The translations under genes were made by a program, and so were the position numbers. 64,000 nucleotides of DNA, taken from Rhodanobacter fulvus Jip2. GTDB lineage: Bacteria > Pseudomonadota > Gammaproteobacteria > Xanthomonadales > Rhodanobacteraceae. Under the pieces are notes generated by a model. That model saw only the letters and a list, made by a program, of their open reading frames with translations, was not told the origin of the DNA and did not search any database. Below, piece after piece: positions 40,991 to 50,122 of this stretch. The stretch covers positions 36,243 through 100,242 of the forward strand of contig NZ_AJXU01000059.1 in NCBI RefSeq assembly GCF_000264315.1. Direction: 5' to 3'. Within the stretch, counting starts at the first letter, position 1. Each line of letters starts with the position of its first letter.

Positions 40991-41182
40991 GGCGTGCTCC
41001 CGTAAGCGATGAAGGCGATGTCCGGACGTATCAGGTCATCGATGATGGCCATCAAGATGGTCCCCTCGCGGCCCACCGCCAAGCGGCGGGGTGCGAACGG
41101 ATCGTTTCCCTTGCGTTACGACCGGCACATCGCACGTCTGGCGGCGTGGCGATGGGGCCCACCGGCCATCGCACGAAACGGC

Positions 41183-41929
41183 TCAATCCAGCCAGCGAAA
41201 CGCCCGGGCCAGCTCGGCTTGGGCATCGTCCAGGTAGCAGCGGCCGTGGGCGAGAATGACCCGCTGTGGCTGCCACGCCAGCATCCGCGCCAGGCATGCG
41301 CGTGCCTGGCGTTTGCGGCCGACATAGGTCAGGCGCATGTCCAGCGGGGCCTTGCCGTCGGGATGCAGCACGCCGCCGAGCCGGGCCATCCAGCGCATGG
41401 TGCGGGAGAGCTTTTCCGCTTCGAAATTCTCGATCAGATCGGCCAGGATCAGGGTGGCGCTGGCGCGATGCAGGAAGACGAACTCCTGCATGACACGGCT
41501 GCCGCGAAAGCACAGCTGGTCTATCGCGGCGGCCCAGGCGGGAGGCGCGTCGTCGCCGAGATCGGCGTCGAAAGGCGCCTCGATATGCTGGCTCGCCGCC
41601 CGCTTGCGCACTCCGGGCGAGGCCCAGGCCAGCGCTTCGGGATAGTGTTTTTTCCAGGCGGCGATATGGGCGTAATGCAACAGGTTTGGCGACACCAGGT
41701 GGCGAACCGGCCCCAGCGCGTCGATGGCGGCGAGCAGTGTGGCGTCCGGAGCGATCGGCGAGTGGCACCACAGCGCGCCGTCGGGCAGCCGCACCAGCGT
41801 CATGCGGGTGGAAAACGGCATGCTGCCGCCGGGCACGGCCATGCATTCGATCGGGCCGTCGACGATCCAGATATCCGGCGCTACCGGCTTCAGGACATTG
41901 ATCGGCGTGTACAGGCCGGTCGGCGGCAT
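41183..41929 (-). CDS. DUF4336-family metallo-hydrolase-like protein
   Basis: The 248-residue protein matches the DUF4336 pattern of a reduced metallo-beta-lactamase-like fold: MTLVRLPDGALWCHSPI, HLVSPNLLHYAHIAAWKKHYPEA and the C-terminal ILAHGRCY. The full HxHxDH metal motif is absent, so activity is uncertain. GGAG is 6 nt upstream of the chosen ATG. The 192 nt between it and the pirin gene hold no gene that I can support. Confidence 0.78.
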   Translation of the reverse strand: MPPTGLYTPINVLKPVAPDIWIVDGPIECMAVPGGSMPFSTRMTLVRLPDGALWCHSPIAPDATLLAAIDALGPVRHLVSPNLLHYAHIAAWKKHYPEALAWASPGVRKRAASQHIEAPFDADLGDDAPPAWAAAIDQLCFRGSRVMQEFVFLHRASATLILADLIENFEAEKLSRTMRWMARLGGVLHPDGKAPLDMRLTYVGRKRQARACLARMLAWQPQRVILAHGRCYLDDAQAELARAFRWLD

Positions 41930-41990
41930 CGCGAGCTCCGTTGATCGGCTGGTCGATGGGCGCCGCGCTTGTGCTGTTGGATGCGGCCTT

Positions 41991-42671
41991 TCAGTGCACC
42001 CAATGGCCGCTGCGCTGGCGCGGCGGGTTGCTGTCGTCGTTGTTCTTGTCGCCGGGGAGTTGCAGCACCATCGCTTCCACCTCGGCCTCGGTGGCCGGCC
42101 TGGCCTGCCAATACTGGTTGACCGACACCAGCACGGTCGCCACCTGCGCCAGGCAGCTGTCGTACTCCTCGTCGCTGAGTTTCTCGAACTCGGCATCGGC
42201 GCTGAGCACGCCCTCGTCGACCGCCAGCGCCATCACCGGACCGAGCAGTTCCATCAGCTGCGGGTCCTCGCTGAGGCGGCTTTCCCACAGGCTGGCGCGC
42301 AGGTCGATGCCGCGACTGAAGCCTTCGCACCAGCCTGCGGCGGACAGCATCATGCCGGTTTCCAGCTCCACTTCACCCAGGATCGGCTCGTAGGCATCCA
42401 CGTCGAGCTCGGCGCTGATCGAGTCGTTGAGCTTGGCCAGCAACGCCAGCACGCGGTTGCCTTCGTTCTCGTCGGCGAAGGGTTCGTGCAGCACTTCGGG
42501 CAGCCATTCCTCCGGCAGCACCACCAGGGGGCCGACCGCCAGTGCGCTGAGCAGGCCGTGCACGCCATCGAGCAGCAGGTCGTCCTCGCCCGTGTGCGCG
42601 CGCAGGTAGCGGTCCAGTTCATCCAGTTCGCTGTCGTCCAGCGAGCTGGGCCATTCACTTTTTGCAGTCAT
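41991..42671 (-). CDS. YecA/UPF0149-family protein
   Basis: A 226-residue acidic protein with the UPF0149 features GVHGLLSALAVGP near residue 38 and CEGFSRGIDL near 115. It lacks the C-terminal SEC-C zinc motif present in some members. Function is unknown for the family. Downstream gap to the DUF4336 gene is 61 nt, so they may be co-transcribed. Confidence 0.8.
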   Translation of the reverse strand: MTAKSEWPSSLDDSELDELDRYLRAHTGEDDLLLDGVHGLLSALAVGPLVVLPEEWLPEVLHEPFADENEGNRVLALLAKLNDSISAELDVDAYEPILGEVELETGMMLSAAGWCEGFSRGIDLRASLWESRLSEDPQLMELLGPVMALAVDEGVLSADAEFEKLSDEEYDSCLAQVATVLVSVNQYWQARPATEAEVEAMVLQLPGDKNNDDSNPPRQRSGHWVH

Positions 42672-42784
42672 CTCAAAACCTGTTCATGGTCGCATCGCCA
42701 CCGTCGCGAGCGGCACAGGTGGCAAGGAAAAGAGTGTACGTCGGCGCGGGATGATCGACGGATGATGGCGCAACGCCGACCGGT

Positions 42785-43564
42785 TCACGGGCTTGTTCCC
42801 AGGTCGAGTTCGAGCATCACCGGGGTGTGGTCGGAGGGCCGCTCCCAGCGCCGCGGTTCCCGGTCGATGGTGGCGGCGCGGGCGATGGATTTGAGGGCTT
42901 CGCCGATCAGGATCAAGTCGATGCGCAGGCCCATGTTGCGGCGGAACGCGGCCTGGCGGTAATCCCACCAGCTGTAGTGGCCCCCTTCGGCTTCGAACAG
43001 GCGAAAGCTGTCGTGCAGGCCCAGATCGGTGATCGCCTTCAGACCCGCCCGCTCCGGCGGCGAACACAAAATGTCCTCGCCCCACGCCGTCGCGTCGTAG
43101 ACGTCCCGATCGTCCGGGCAGATGTTGAAGTCGCCCAGCACGACCAGCCGTGGATGGCGGGCCAGTTCATCCGCCAGGAAGTCCCGCACCCGCGCCAGCC
43201 AGTCCAGTTTGTACGCGTACTTCGGATCGCCCACCGCCTTGCCGTTGACGACGTACAGGTTCACCACGCGCAGCCCGCCCACGCTGGCAGCCAGGATGCG
43301 CCGCTGCGGGTCGTCCAGGCCGGGGATGTCGGTGACGATGTCGCGCGGTTCGTCGCGGGCCAGGATGGCCACGCCGTTGTAGGTTTTCTGGCCAGAAAAG
43401 ACCGCGCGATACCCGGCAGCCGCCAGCTCGTCGACCGGAAATTTCGCGTCTTCCAGCTTGGTTTCCTGCAGCGCCACCACATCGGGCTGCGCATCGGCCA
43501 GCCACTGGGTCAGATGCGGCAACCGCACCTTCAGTGAGTTGACGTTCCACGAGGCAATTTTCAT
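42785..43564 (-). CDS. xth: Exodeoxyribonuclease III
   Basis: The 259-residue AP endonuclease/exonuclease acts in base-excision repair. Catalytic motifs are KIASWNVNSLKVR, LQETK (Glu), LGDFNICP (Asp/Asn), and the C-terminal SDHTPV (His). A TACAAT box ends 6 nt before the ATG and no Shine-Dalgarno is seen, so a leaderless mRNA is likely; the upstream in-frame extension is therefore rejected. Confidence 0.95.
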   Translation of the reverse strand: MKIASWNVNSLKVRLPHLTQWLADAQPDVVALQETKLEDAKFPVDELAAAGYRAVFSGQKTYNGVAILARDEPRDIVTDIPGLDDPQRRILAASVGGLRVVNLYVVNGKAVGDPKYAYKLDWLARVRDFLADELARHPRLVVLGDFNICPDDRDVYDATAWGEDILCSPPERAGLKAITDLGLHDSFRLFEAEGGHYSWWDYRQAAFRRNMGLRIDLILIGEALKSIARAATIDREPRRWERPSDHTPVMLELDLGTSP

Positions 43565-43682
43565 CCCGCCATTGTAGGGGATGCGCGGGTGCGGCCGGCC
43601 GCATGCCGCAGGGAGGCGATGAACGGGGAAAACCGGAGGAACCGCGCCGTCAGGCGGTTTGGCAGGCTTGTCGGGCGGGGTG

Positions 43683-43719
43683 TTCCAGTGGCGCCGTTGG
43701 GGCGCAAAAGCCACTGGAA
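43683..43719. repeat. Inverted repeat upstream of the cold-shock gene
   Basis: TTCCAGTGGC and GCCACTGGAA are a perfect 10-bp inverted repeat, with an inner GCGCC...GGCGC stem. It lies about 140 nt before the cold-shock gene. It may be an RNA structure or a protein site; it has no T-run. Confidence 0.55.
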
Positions 43720-43859
43720 ACTATATTCACCACAAGCTTGCATTCCAGTGTATGCTGGCGAGGCAGGGGTTTGGGGCAACCCAGAGTGCCTGCTTCTATT
43801 GCGGTCAAGTGCATTTCGCTCCAAGCCGCAAACCATCAATGCTTCAAAGGTAATGTTAC

Positions 43860-44069
43860 ATGTCGGATCGTCAGAGCGGTACAGTCAAGTGGTTCAACGA
43901 CGCCAAAGGTTTTGGCTTCATCACCCCGGAAAGCGGTGACGACCTGTTCGTGCATTTCCGCGCGATCCAGGGCACGGGCTTCAAGTCCCTGCAGGAAGGC
44001 CAGCGCGTCACGTTCATCGTCACCAAGGGCCAGAAAGGCCTGCAGGCTGAGGAAGTCCAGGTTGCCTGA
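43860..44069 (+). CDS. Cold-shock protein (CspA family)
   Basis: The 69-residue OB-fold RNA chaperone has RNP1 KGFGFI and RNP2 DLFVHF. The leader upstream is long and gene-free (about 43570-43859), as is typical of cold-inducible csp mRNAs, whose leaders act as thermosensors. No strong Shine-Dalgarno is visible directly before the ATG. A terminator with a UUCG loop follows. Confidence 0.95.
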   Translation: MSDRQSGTVKWFNDAKGFGFITPESGDDLFVHFRAIQGTGFKSLQEGQRVTFIVTKGQKGLQAEEVQVA

Positions 44070-44098
44070 GTCCAACAGGACTTGAGCGATCTTTGAAA

Positions 44099-44122
44099 AG
44101 CCCGCTTCGGCGGGCTTTTTTT
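44099..44122 (+). terminator. Rho-independent terminator of the cold-shock gene
   Basis: GCCCGC-TTCG-GCGGGC hairpin with an extra-stable UUCG tetraloop, followed by seven T residues. Confidence 0.93.
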
Positions 44123-44146
44123 ATGGCTGTCGCACGGCGCGGAGGC

Positions 44147-44518
44147 TCACGCGCCGGACTTGGCGCCCGCGTCGTACCGCTGCTGGTTGGCGGTCACTTC
44201 CTCCATGTGGGTCTCGGCCCAGACCCGCAGGGCATCCAGCGTGGTGGCAAGCGTCTGGCCCAGGGGCGTGATGGCGTATTCAACCGTGACCGGCACGGTC
44301 GCGAAGGCCTTGCGGCTGACCAGTCCATCGCGCTCCAGGCTCTTGAGCGTCTGCGAGAGCATCTTCTGGGAAATGCCTTCAACCGCCCGGCGCAACCGGT
44401 TGAAGCGAATGGGGCCCTCGATCAACAGCCCCAGCACCAGCACCGCCCATTTGTCGGCAACGCGATCGAGCACCTTGCGCGTGGGACAGTTGGACGAATA
44501 CGGGTTGGCGATATTCAT
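44147..44518 (-). CDS. HxlR-family transcriptional regulator
   Basis: The 123-residue winged-helix protein has the HxlR pattern CPTRKVLDRVADKWAVLVLGLL, RFNRLRRAVEGISQKMLSQTLKSLERDGLV and YAITPLGQTL. The single N-terminal cysteine (Cys11) is the redox or electrophile sensor in several relatives. It is divergent from an NAD(P)-binding reductase gene, a frequent HxlR arrangement, and an inverted repeat lies between them. Confidence 0.9.
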   Translation of the reverse strand: MNIANPYSSNCPTRKVLDRVADKWAVLVLGLLIEGPIRFNRLRRAVEGISQKMLSQTLKSLERDGLVSRKAFATVPVTVEYAITPLGQTLATTLDALRVWAETHMEEVTANQQRYDAGAKSGA

Positions 44519-44539
44519 GGGGGTTTCCTTGAGGTAACC

Positions 44540-44563
44540 AAGTAAGGGGCAGGTTCCTTATTT
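44540..44563. promoter_or_regulatory. Putative HxlR operator
   Basis: AAGTAAGG and CCTTATTT are an 8-bp inverted repeat with one mismatch and an 8-nt spacer. It is centred between the divergent HxlR and NAD(P)-binding genes, where such regulators usually bind. Confidence 0.5.
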
Positions 44564-44619
44564 ACACCAGTATATGTTCTGGAGCCTAATTACCAAAAGA
44601 AACCATCGAGGAAATCAAC

Positions 44620-45243
44620 ATGCACGTCGCGCTTATCGGTGCCTCCGGCAATGCCGGATCACGCATTCTTGCCGAACTCGTCCAGCGCGGGCACACGGTC
44701 ACCGCCATCGTGCGCAACCCGGCCCGGGTGCCGGTGTTGTCCGGCGTCGAAGCCAAGGCGGGGGACGTCGCCGATGAGGCGGGGCTTGCGGCACTCCTGG
44801 CGGGCCACGATGCGGTCGTCAGCGCCGTCCCTTTTGCCACCACCGATGCGGCCAGGCTGATCGCGACCGTGCGTGCCGCCGGCGTGCCGCGTTACCTCGT
44901 GGTGGGTGGTGCGGGCAGCCTTGAGGTGGCGCTGGGCAATTTCCCGCTGGGCTTGACCCTGATCGACGCGCCGAATTTTCCGGAGGCCTACAAGCAGGAG
45001 GCGGGCGCGGGAAGCGTATTCCTCGATCTGCTGCGCGCGGAGAAACAACTGGACTGGACGTTCCTGTCGCCCTCGGCGATGTTCATACCCGGGGAGCGGA
45101 CCGGCACCTTCCGGCTCGGCACCGACCTGCTGCTGTCGAACGAGAACGGCAGCAGCATTTCCTTCGAGGATTTCGCCATCGCCCTCGTGGACGAACTGGA
45201 AAAGCCTGCGCACTCGCGCGCACGCTTCACGGTCGGCTACTGA
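44620..45243 (+). CDS. NAD(P)-binding oxidoreductase (atypical SDR family)
   Basis: The 207-residue Rossmann protein has the glycine motif ALIGASGNAGSRIL and the family stretches LVVGGAGSLEV and DWTFLSPSAMFIPGERTG. Such NmrA/YwnB-like proteins are reductases or NAD(P)H sensors. Divergence from the HxlR gene suggests induction by an electrophile or oxidant (inference). Confidence 0.85.
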   Translation: MHVALIGASGNAGSRILAELVQRGHTVTAIVRNPARVPVLSGVEAKAGDVADEAGLAALLAGHDAVVSAVPFATTDAARLIATVRAAGVPRYLVVGGAGSLEVALGNFPLGLTLIDAPNFPEAYKQEAGAGSVFLDLLRAEKQLDWTFLSPSAMFIPGERTGTFRLGTDLLLSNENGSSISFEDFAIALVDELEKPAHSRARFTVGY

Positions 45244-45292
45244 GCATCCGCGCAGCTTGCCCGGATGCCGGGCAAGCCGGCAGAAAGCAGGA

Positions 45293-47350
45293 TCAGGCCA
45301 GCCCGTGACTGCGTAGCAAGGCCTCGGGTTCGGGCTTGCGGCCGCGGAACGCGATGAAGCTTTCCAGCGCCGGGCGGCTGGCGCCGACCGCCAGGAACTC
45401 CTTGCGGAAACGTTCGCCGGTGGCGCGGTCGATCACCTCGCCACTCTCGCCTGCGCGTTCCTCGAACTCGCCAAACGCATCGGCGCTCAACAGTTCGGCC
45501 CACAGGTAGCTGTAGTAACCGGCCGCGTAGCCGCCGGCGAAGATGTGGCTGAAGCCGTGCGGGAAGCGCTGCCACGCCGGTGGATGCAGCACGGCCACTT
45601 CCTTGCGCACCTGCTCCAGCACGGCCAGCGGCCGGGCGCCCGCGCCGGGGTCGTATTCCAAGTGCAGCAGGAAGTCGAACAGCGCGAATTCCAGCTGCCG
45701 CACCAGGAACAGGCCGGCGTGGAAATGGCGGGCGGCCAACATGCGTTCGAACAATTCGTGCGGCAACTTTTCGCCGGTCTGGTAGTGCTTCGCGAACAGG
45801 TCCAGCGCCTGCCGGTTCCAGCCGAAGTTCTCCATGAACTGGCTGGGCAGTTCGACCGCGTCCCACTCCACGCCATCGATGCCGCCGATCGACGGCAGCG
45901 TGATCTCGGTCAGCAGATGGTGCAAGCCGTGGCCGAATTCGTGGAACAGCGTGAGCACGTCGTCATGGGTGAGCAGCGCCGGTTTGTCGCCGGTGGGCGG
46001 GGCGAAGTTGCAGGTGAGGAAAGCCACCGGCAACTGGTTGTGTTCGCCATCGTCGAAGCGGGCGCGGCACACGTCCATCCAGGCGCCGCCGCGCTTGCCG
46101 TTGCGCGCGTACAGGTCGACGTAGGCGCCGGCGAAAATGCGGCCGGCCGCGTCGCGCACGTCGTAATAGCGCACCTCGGGATGCCACACATCGACGTCGT
46201 CGCGCGGTGCCAGCGTGATGCCGTAGAGCTTGCCGGTGAGCGCGAACAGGCCGTCGATGACGGCCGGCAGCGGGAAGTAGGGCTTCAGTTGCTCCTCGTC
46301 CAGCGCGTATTGCTGCTGACGCAGCTTCTCGGAGGCGTAGCCCACGTCCCACGGTTCGAGGTTGTCCAACTCCAACTCGTCATGGGCGAACGCGCGCAGC
46401 GTGGCCAGTTCCTGCTGGGCCACGGGCTTGGCGCGGGTGGCCAGGTCGTGCAGGAATTCCATCACCTCGGTGGGCGAATCGGCCATCTTGGTCGCCAGCG
46501 ATTCTTCCGCCGCATTGGCAAAACCCAACAATTGCGCCGCTTCGTGGCGCAGCGCCATGATCTTCTCGATGCGTGCGCTGTTGTCGAACTTGCCCGCGTT
46601 CGGGCCCTGGTCGGAGGCGCGGGTCTGATAGGCCCAGTACACCTTTTCGCGCAGCGCGCGGTTGTCGGCGTAGCTCAGGACGGCCTGCACGCTGGGCTGT
46701 TTCAGCGTTACCAGATAGCCGTCCAGATCCCGATCCTGCGCGTACTGGCGCAACACCGCGCGGCCGGACTCGGGGACGCCGGCCAGGTCGCGCTCGTCGG
46801 TGATCTGTTCGTGCCAAGCCTCGCTGGCGTCCAGCACCGCATTGGAGAATTCGGTGGACAGCTTGCTCAACTCCACCCCGATCTCGCGAAAGCGCGAACG
46901 CGCCGGCTCTTCCAGCGCGATGCCGCAAAGCTTGAAGTCGCGCAGCGCGTGTTCCACCAGGGCGCGCTGCGGGCGCGGCAGCGTGGCGAAATCCGGCGCG
47001 TCGGCCAGCGCCTGCACCGCGGTGAACAACGGGCGGTTCTGGCCCAGCTCCATCGCGTAGTCGGTGAGCTTCTCCTCGGCCGGTCCGTACACCTCGCGCA
47101 AGGCCTCGCTGTCGGCCACCGAATGCAGGTGGGAAACCGGCGCCCAGGCGCGCGCCAGGCGCTGTTCCAGCCGCTCCTGGGTCAGCATCACGGTGGCGAA
47201 ATCGCGCGGCGCGTCGGGGGCGACGAGGGCGTCGATGCCGGCGCGGTAATCGGCCAGGATCGCGTCGATCGCCGGCTCCACGTGTTCGGGACGAATCTGC
47301 GAGAACGCCGGCAGGGTGTCGTCGGCAAGCAGGGGGTTGTCGTGGCTCAT
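45293..47350 (-). CDS. prlC: Oligopeptidase A (M3 metallopeptidase)
   Basis: The 685-residue cytoplasmic zinc peptidase degrades oligopeptides and signal peptides. The zinc motif HEFGH is at 470-474, followed by the third ligand region further on. AAGGAG lies 6 nt before the ATG. The length matches E. coli PrlC. Confidence 0.96.
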   Translation of the reverse strand: MSHDNPLLADDTLPAFSQIRPEHVEPAIDAILADYRAGIDALVAPDAPRDFATVMLTQERLEQRLARAWAPVSHLHSVADSEALREVYGPAEEKLTDYAMELGQNRPLFTAVQALADAPDFATLPRPQRALVEHALRDFKLCGIALEEPARSRFREIGVELSKLSTEFSNAVLDASEAWHEQITDERDLAGVPESGRAVLRQYAQDRDLDGYLVTLKQPSVQAVLSYADNRALREKVYWAYQTRASDQGPNAGKFDNSARIEKIMALRHEAAQLLGFANAAEESLATKMADSPTEVMEFLHDLATRAKPVAQQELATLRAFAHDELELDNLEPWDVGYASEKLRQQQYALDEEQLKPYFPLPAVIDGLFALTGKLYGITLAPRDDVDVWHPEVRYYDVRDAAGRIFAGAYVDLYARNGKRGGAWMDVCRARFDDGEHNQLPVAFLTCNFAPPTGDKPALLTHDDVLTLFHEFGHGLHHLLTEITLPSIGGIDGVEWDAVELPSQFMENFGWNRQALDLFAKHYQTGEKLPHELFERMLAARHFHAGLFLVRQLEFALFDFLLHLEYDPGAGARPLAVLEQVRKEVAVLHPPAWQRFPHGFSHIFAGGYAAGYYSYLWAELLSADAFGEFEERAGESGEVIDRATGERFRKEFLAVGASRPALESFIAFRGRKPEPEALLRSHGLA

Positions 47351-47452
47351 GAACGCTCCTTTTCAGGCACCCAGCGTGGCGACCGCGCGGAGTGAAATCA
47401 AGCGTGGCGACGTGACGAAGGCCGCATCGGCGGACACCGCTAGAATGGGCCG

Positions 47453-47986
47453 ATGAATTCCCTGCGCAGCTTCAAGGGCATCGCGCCCGTCCTCGGTGAT
47501 CGCGTGTACGTCGACCCCGCCGCCAGCGTGATCGGCGACGTGGTGCTGGGCGATGACGTGTCGATCTGGCCCGGCGCGGTGCTGCGCGGTGACGTCAACC
47601 ACATCCGCGTGGGCGCGCGCACCAGCATCCAGGACGGCAGCATCGTGCACGTCGCCCACGCCGGCCCGTACGGCCCCGGCTTTCCGTGCCTGATCGGCGA
47701 AGGCGTCACCATCGGTCATGCGGCCGTGGTGCACGCCTGCACCATCGGCGACTACTGCCTGATCGGCATGCACGCCAGCGTGATGGATGGCGCCGTGGTG
47801 AAGAAGTACGGTTTCGTGGGCGCCGGCGCGCTGGTGCCGCCCGGCAAGGTGGTGGGCGAGCGCGAGCTGTGGCTGGGCAACCCGGCGAAATTCGTGCGCC
47901 TGCTGAGCGATGCGCAGGTCGAGCAGCTGCACTATTCGGCCGACCATTACGTGCGGCTGAAAGACGACTATCTGTCCGCCGGTTGA
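47453..47986 (+). CDS. Gamma-carbonic-anhydrase-family protein
   Basis: The 177-residue protein folds as a left-handed parallel beta-helix with hexapeptide repeats, and the zinc histidines appear in IVHVAHAGP and TIGHAAVVHAC. It resembles E. coli YrdA. Carbonic anhydrase activity has been shown only in part of the family. A TAGAAT -10 box ends 6 nt before the ATG and there is no Shine-Dalgarno, so the mRNA may be leaderless. It is divergent from prlC. Confidence 0.88.
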   Translation: MNSLRSFKGIAPVLGDRVYVDPAASVIGDVVLGDDVSIWPGAVLRGDVNHIRVGARTSIQDGSIVHVAHAGPYGPGFPCLIGEGVTIGHAAVVHACTIGDYCLIGMHASVMDGAVVKKYGFVGAGALVPPGKVVGERELWLGNPAKFVRLLSDAQVEQLHYSADHYVRLKDDYLSAG

Positions 47987-47992
47987 TGCTGT

Positions 47993-48073
47993 CTGTGGGA
48001 GCGGCTTCAGCCGCGATGCTCCTGTTTTGAAAGCTGAAGCAAAGAGCATCGCGGCTGAAGCCGCTCCCACAGG
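47993..48073. repeat. Paired REP element (GTGGGAGCG type)
   Basis: TGTGGGAGCGGCTTCAGCCG and GCATCGCGGCTGAAGCCGC with TCCCACA in inverted orientation. It separates the carbonic-anhydrase gene from a convergent gene. Confidence 0.85.
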
Positions 48074-48090
48074 TTGTCTACCGCCCCGCG

Positions 48091-48633
48091 CTACATGGCG
48101 CGTCCAACGGTTGCCTGGATACGCGCGGCCTCCATCTCGTGCTGCCGGGTCAGGATGTTGCGCGCGGCGGAAAGCTTGCCGCCGAGCAGGGCGAGCGTGA
48201 AGTTGTCGCGGTCGAATTCGCGCAACAGGTCGATCTCGCGTCGGGCTTCTTCCAGTTCACCGCCGTTGATGGTGCCTTCGATCTCCACCGCAGCGCGCGG
48301 AAAGGTTTCGCGCAACGCCTCCTGCGCGGTGAGGTTCGACGGGTCGAGTTGCAGCACGCTGAGATAGAACTCGAACGCATTGCTGCCTTGCGGCGCCACC
48401 AGGCGCCCGTCGCGCATCGCATCGCGGGCAAGGTCCAGCAGGATGGTGATCCCGCTGTCGGCATCGTCGGTGGCATCCGCCACGGTGGCCGTGGGCGTGC
48501 CGATATGGGCTATCGATGCCGCGACGCCGACGCGGCTGTACCAGACGATGCCGCAGGCCGACACCAGCAGAAGCGCCAGCGGAATGAGTACGAGGGCGTG
48601 GCGACGCGACGTGGCCAGAAGGGAACGGAACAT
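48091..48633 (-). CDS. Membrane-anchored protein resembling the linker domain of xanthomonad TonB proteins
   Basis: The 180-residue protein has an N-terminal membrane helix (ALVLIPLALLLVSACGIVWYS) and a helical TPR-like region with NAFEFYLSVLQLDPSNLTAQEALRETFPRA and EARREIDLLREFDRDNFTLALL. This pattern occurs in Xanthomonadales proteins ahead of a TonB C-terminal domain, but that domain is absent here. It may be a separate function or a shortened relative. Function unknown. Confidence 0.65.
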   Translation of the reverse strand: MFRSLLATSRRHALVLIPLALLLVSACGIVWYSRVGVAASIAHIGTPTATVADATDDADSGITILLDLARDAMRDGRLVAPQGSNAFEFYLSVLQLDPSNLTAQEALRETFPRAAVEIEGTINGGELEEARREIDLLREFDRDNFTLALLGGKLSAARNILTRQHEMEAARIQATVGRAM

Positions 48634-48832
48634 GGCACCTGCTGCATGGACGACCGCTCGCGGGGCCGGCGCCTGCGGCGCACCCCGGCGGTGGGCGCCA
48701 CGGTAGCCGCGATGTGTTTCAGTCCTGTGGCGGTGCGTTGCAGCTACGGTCCTCCCCGGCCATGCGGGAGGGGCGTTTTTGATCCTGGGAGATCGGATCA
48801 AGAGCTGCCTTGCAGTGGGGATGGAATTGGTC

Positions 48833-49099
48833 TCAGCCGCCGGCGGTTGCCGCTTCCAGTTGCGCCAGCCAGGCCAGCGCATGACGGCGGTCGCTGCCGC
48901 ACATCGCCGGCTCCGCGCGCAGGCTGGCGCATACGGCGGGGCGGTCGGCGCGGCCGAAAATCGCGCAGCGGTTGTCGGCGGTCAGTTGCACGCAGCGCAC
49001 GCCGGCGGGTTTGCCGTGCGGCATGCCGGGGATCGGCGAGCTGATCGAAGGGGCGATGCAGCAGGCGCCGCAACCGCTGCGGCAGGCCAGTGCCTCCAT
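48833..49099 (-). CDS. YkgJ-family cysteine-cluster protein
   Basis: The 88-residue protein has the cysteine pattern CRSGCGACC near the start, then CVQL, RCAIF, VCASL and MCGS, as in zinc/iron-chelating YkgJ domains. Metal binding is likely but unproven. Its ATG shares one base with the aroE stop codon, so it is translationally coupled to aroE. Confidence 0.85.
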   Translation of the reverse strand: MEALACRSGCGACCIAPSISSPIPGMPHGKPAGVRCVQLTADNRCAIFGRADRPAVCASLRAEPAMCGSDRRHALAWLAQLEAATAGG

Positions 49100-49929
49100 C
49101 AGCCGAACTGTTGGCGCAACGCGTGGTAGACCGGGTCGGTGTCCGGCCGCTTGCCATGCCACAGTTCGAACGCGTCGGCGGCAGTTTCCACCAGCATGCC
49201 CAGGCCGTCGAACGCGTAACGGGCACCGGCGGTTTTTGCCCAGGCCAGGAAGCTGCCGGCCGCCGCACCGTAGGACAGGTCGTAGCACAGCGCCCGCGCG
49301 CCGACGAGCGAAAACGGCAGTTGCAGCGCGGTGCCGAGCACGCCGGCGGAGGTGGCGTTGATGATCAGGTCGAAGCTGCCGATGTCGGCCAGGTCGTGCC
49401 AGTAGCGGGTATGCGCCCGCGCGGGATCGCCGATGGCGTCGGCCAGCGCGTCGGCTGGCTCGGGCGAGCGGTTGACGATGGTCAGCGTGGCCACGCCCGC
49501 GTCCAGCAGATGCCACGCCACGCCGCGCGCCGCGCCGCCGGCGCCCAGCAGCAGGGCGGTGTGACCGCGCAAGTCGGTGCTGTGGCGCTCGGTGATGTCG
49601 CGCACCATGCCGTCGCCATCGGTGTTGTGCGCGGCCAGCGTGCCGTCGCCCTGCAGGGTCAACACATTGGCGCTGCCCACGCGGATGGCCGATTCGCTGC
49701 GCTGGTTCGCCAGCGCAAACGCGGCGGCCTTGTGCGGCAAGGTAACGTTCGCGCCGTGGCCGCCATCGAGGAAAAAGCGCCGCACGGCTTCGGCAAATGC
49801 CTCGGGCGCAGCGTCGATGGCGCGGTACTCCAGCTCGATGCCGAACTGTTGCCCGAAGGCATGGTGGATCTGCGGCGACAGGCTGTGGCTGATGGGGTGG
49901 CCGAACACGGCGAACTGGGCGGTTGGCAT
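49099..49929 (-). CDS. aroE: Shikimate dehydrogenase
   Basis: AroE reduces 3-dehydroshikimate to shikimate with NADPH in aromatic amino-acid synthesis. The 276-residue protein has the substrate site [11 protein letters not shown], the catalytic-Lys motif NVTLPHKAA, the glycine-rich [12 protein letters not shown] and the C-terminal [19 protein letters not shown] precedes the ATG. Confidence 0.96.
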   Translation of the reverse strand: MPTAQFAVFGHPISHSLSPQIHHAFGQQFGIELEYRAIDAAPEAFAEAVRRFFLDGGHGANVTLPHKAAAFALANQRSESAIRVGSANVLTLQGDGTLAAHNTDGDGMVRDITERHSTDLRGHTALLLGAGGAARGVAWHLLDAGVATLTIVNRSPEPADALADAIGDPARAHTRYWHDLADIGSFDLIINATSAGVLGTALQLPFSLVGARALCYDLSYGAAAGSFLAWAKTAGARYAFDGLGMLVETAADAFELWHGKRPDTDPVYHALRQQFG

Positions 49930-49969
49930 GCGGATTCCCTGAAGGTGACTGGCGCCATTCTACTGGCGC

Positions 49970-50004
49970 GGGAATCGGGAATCGGGAATCGGGAATCGGG
50001 AATC
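49970..50004. repeat. Five tandem GGGAATC heptamers
   Basis: Five perfect, uninterrupted copies of GGGAATC. It belongs to the GGGATTC/GGGAATC family found in the atp operon but here is head-to-tail without an inverted arm. Copy number may vary by slippage. Confidence 0.9.
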
Positions 50005-50122
50005 GCAAGAGCCCAGGGAGAGCCTGCACGACGAGTAAAGGCCGCGCGCGTGGTGGCGGGGTCGCAATCCTTGAGATGGGCGGGTCGCAAGCTGCGGTTC
50101 CCCTCATCGAACGGAGATTGCC

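Noticed and set aside
43565..43714. Longer xth starting at 43714
   Set aside because: The family begins at KIASWNVNS, and the extension is proline-rich noise; a -10 box lies just before the short start.
49970..50004. Tandem heptamers as a CRISPR array
   Set aside because: Units are 7 bp, identical and without spacers, and no cas genes are present.
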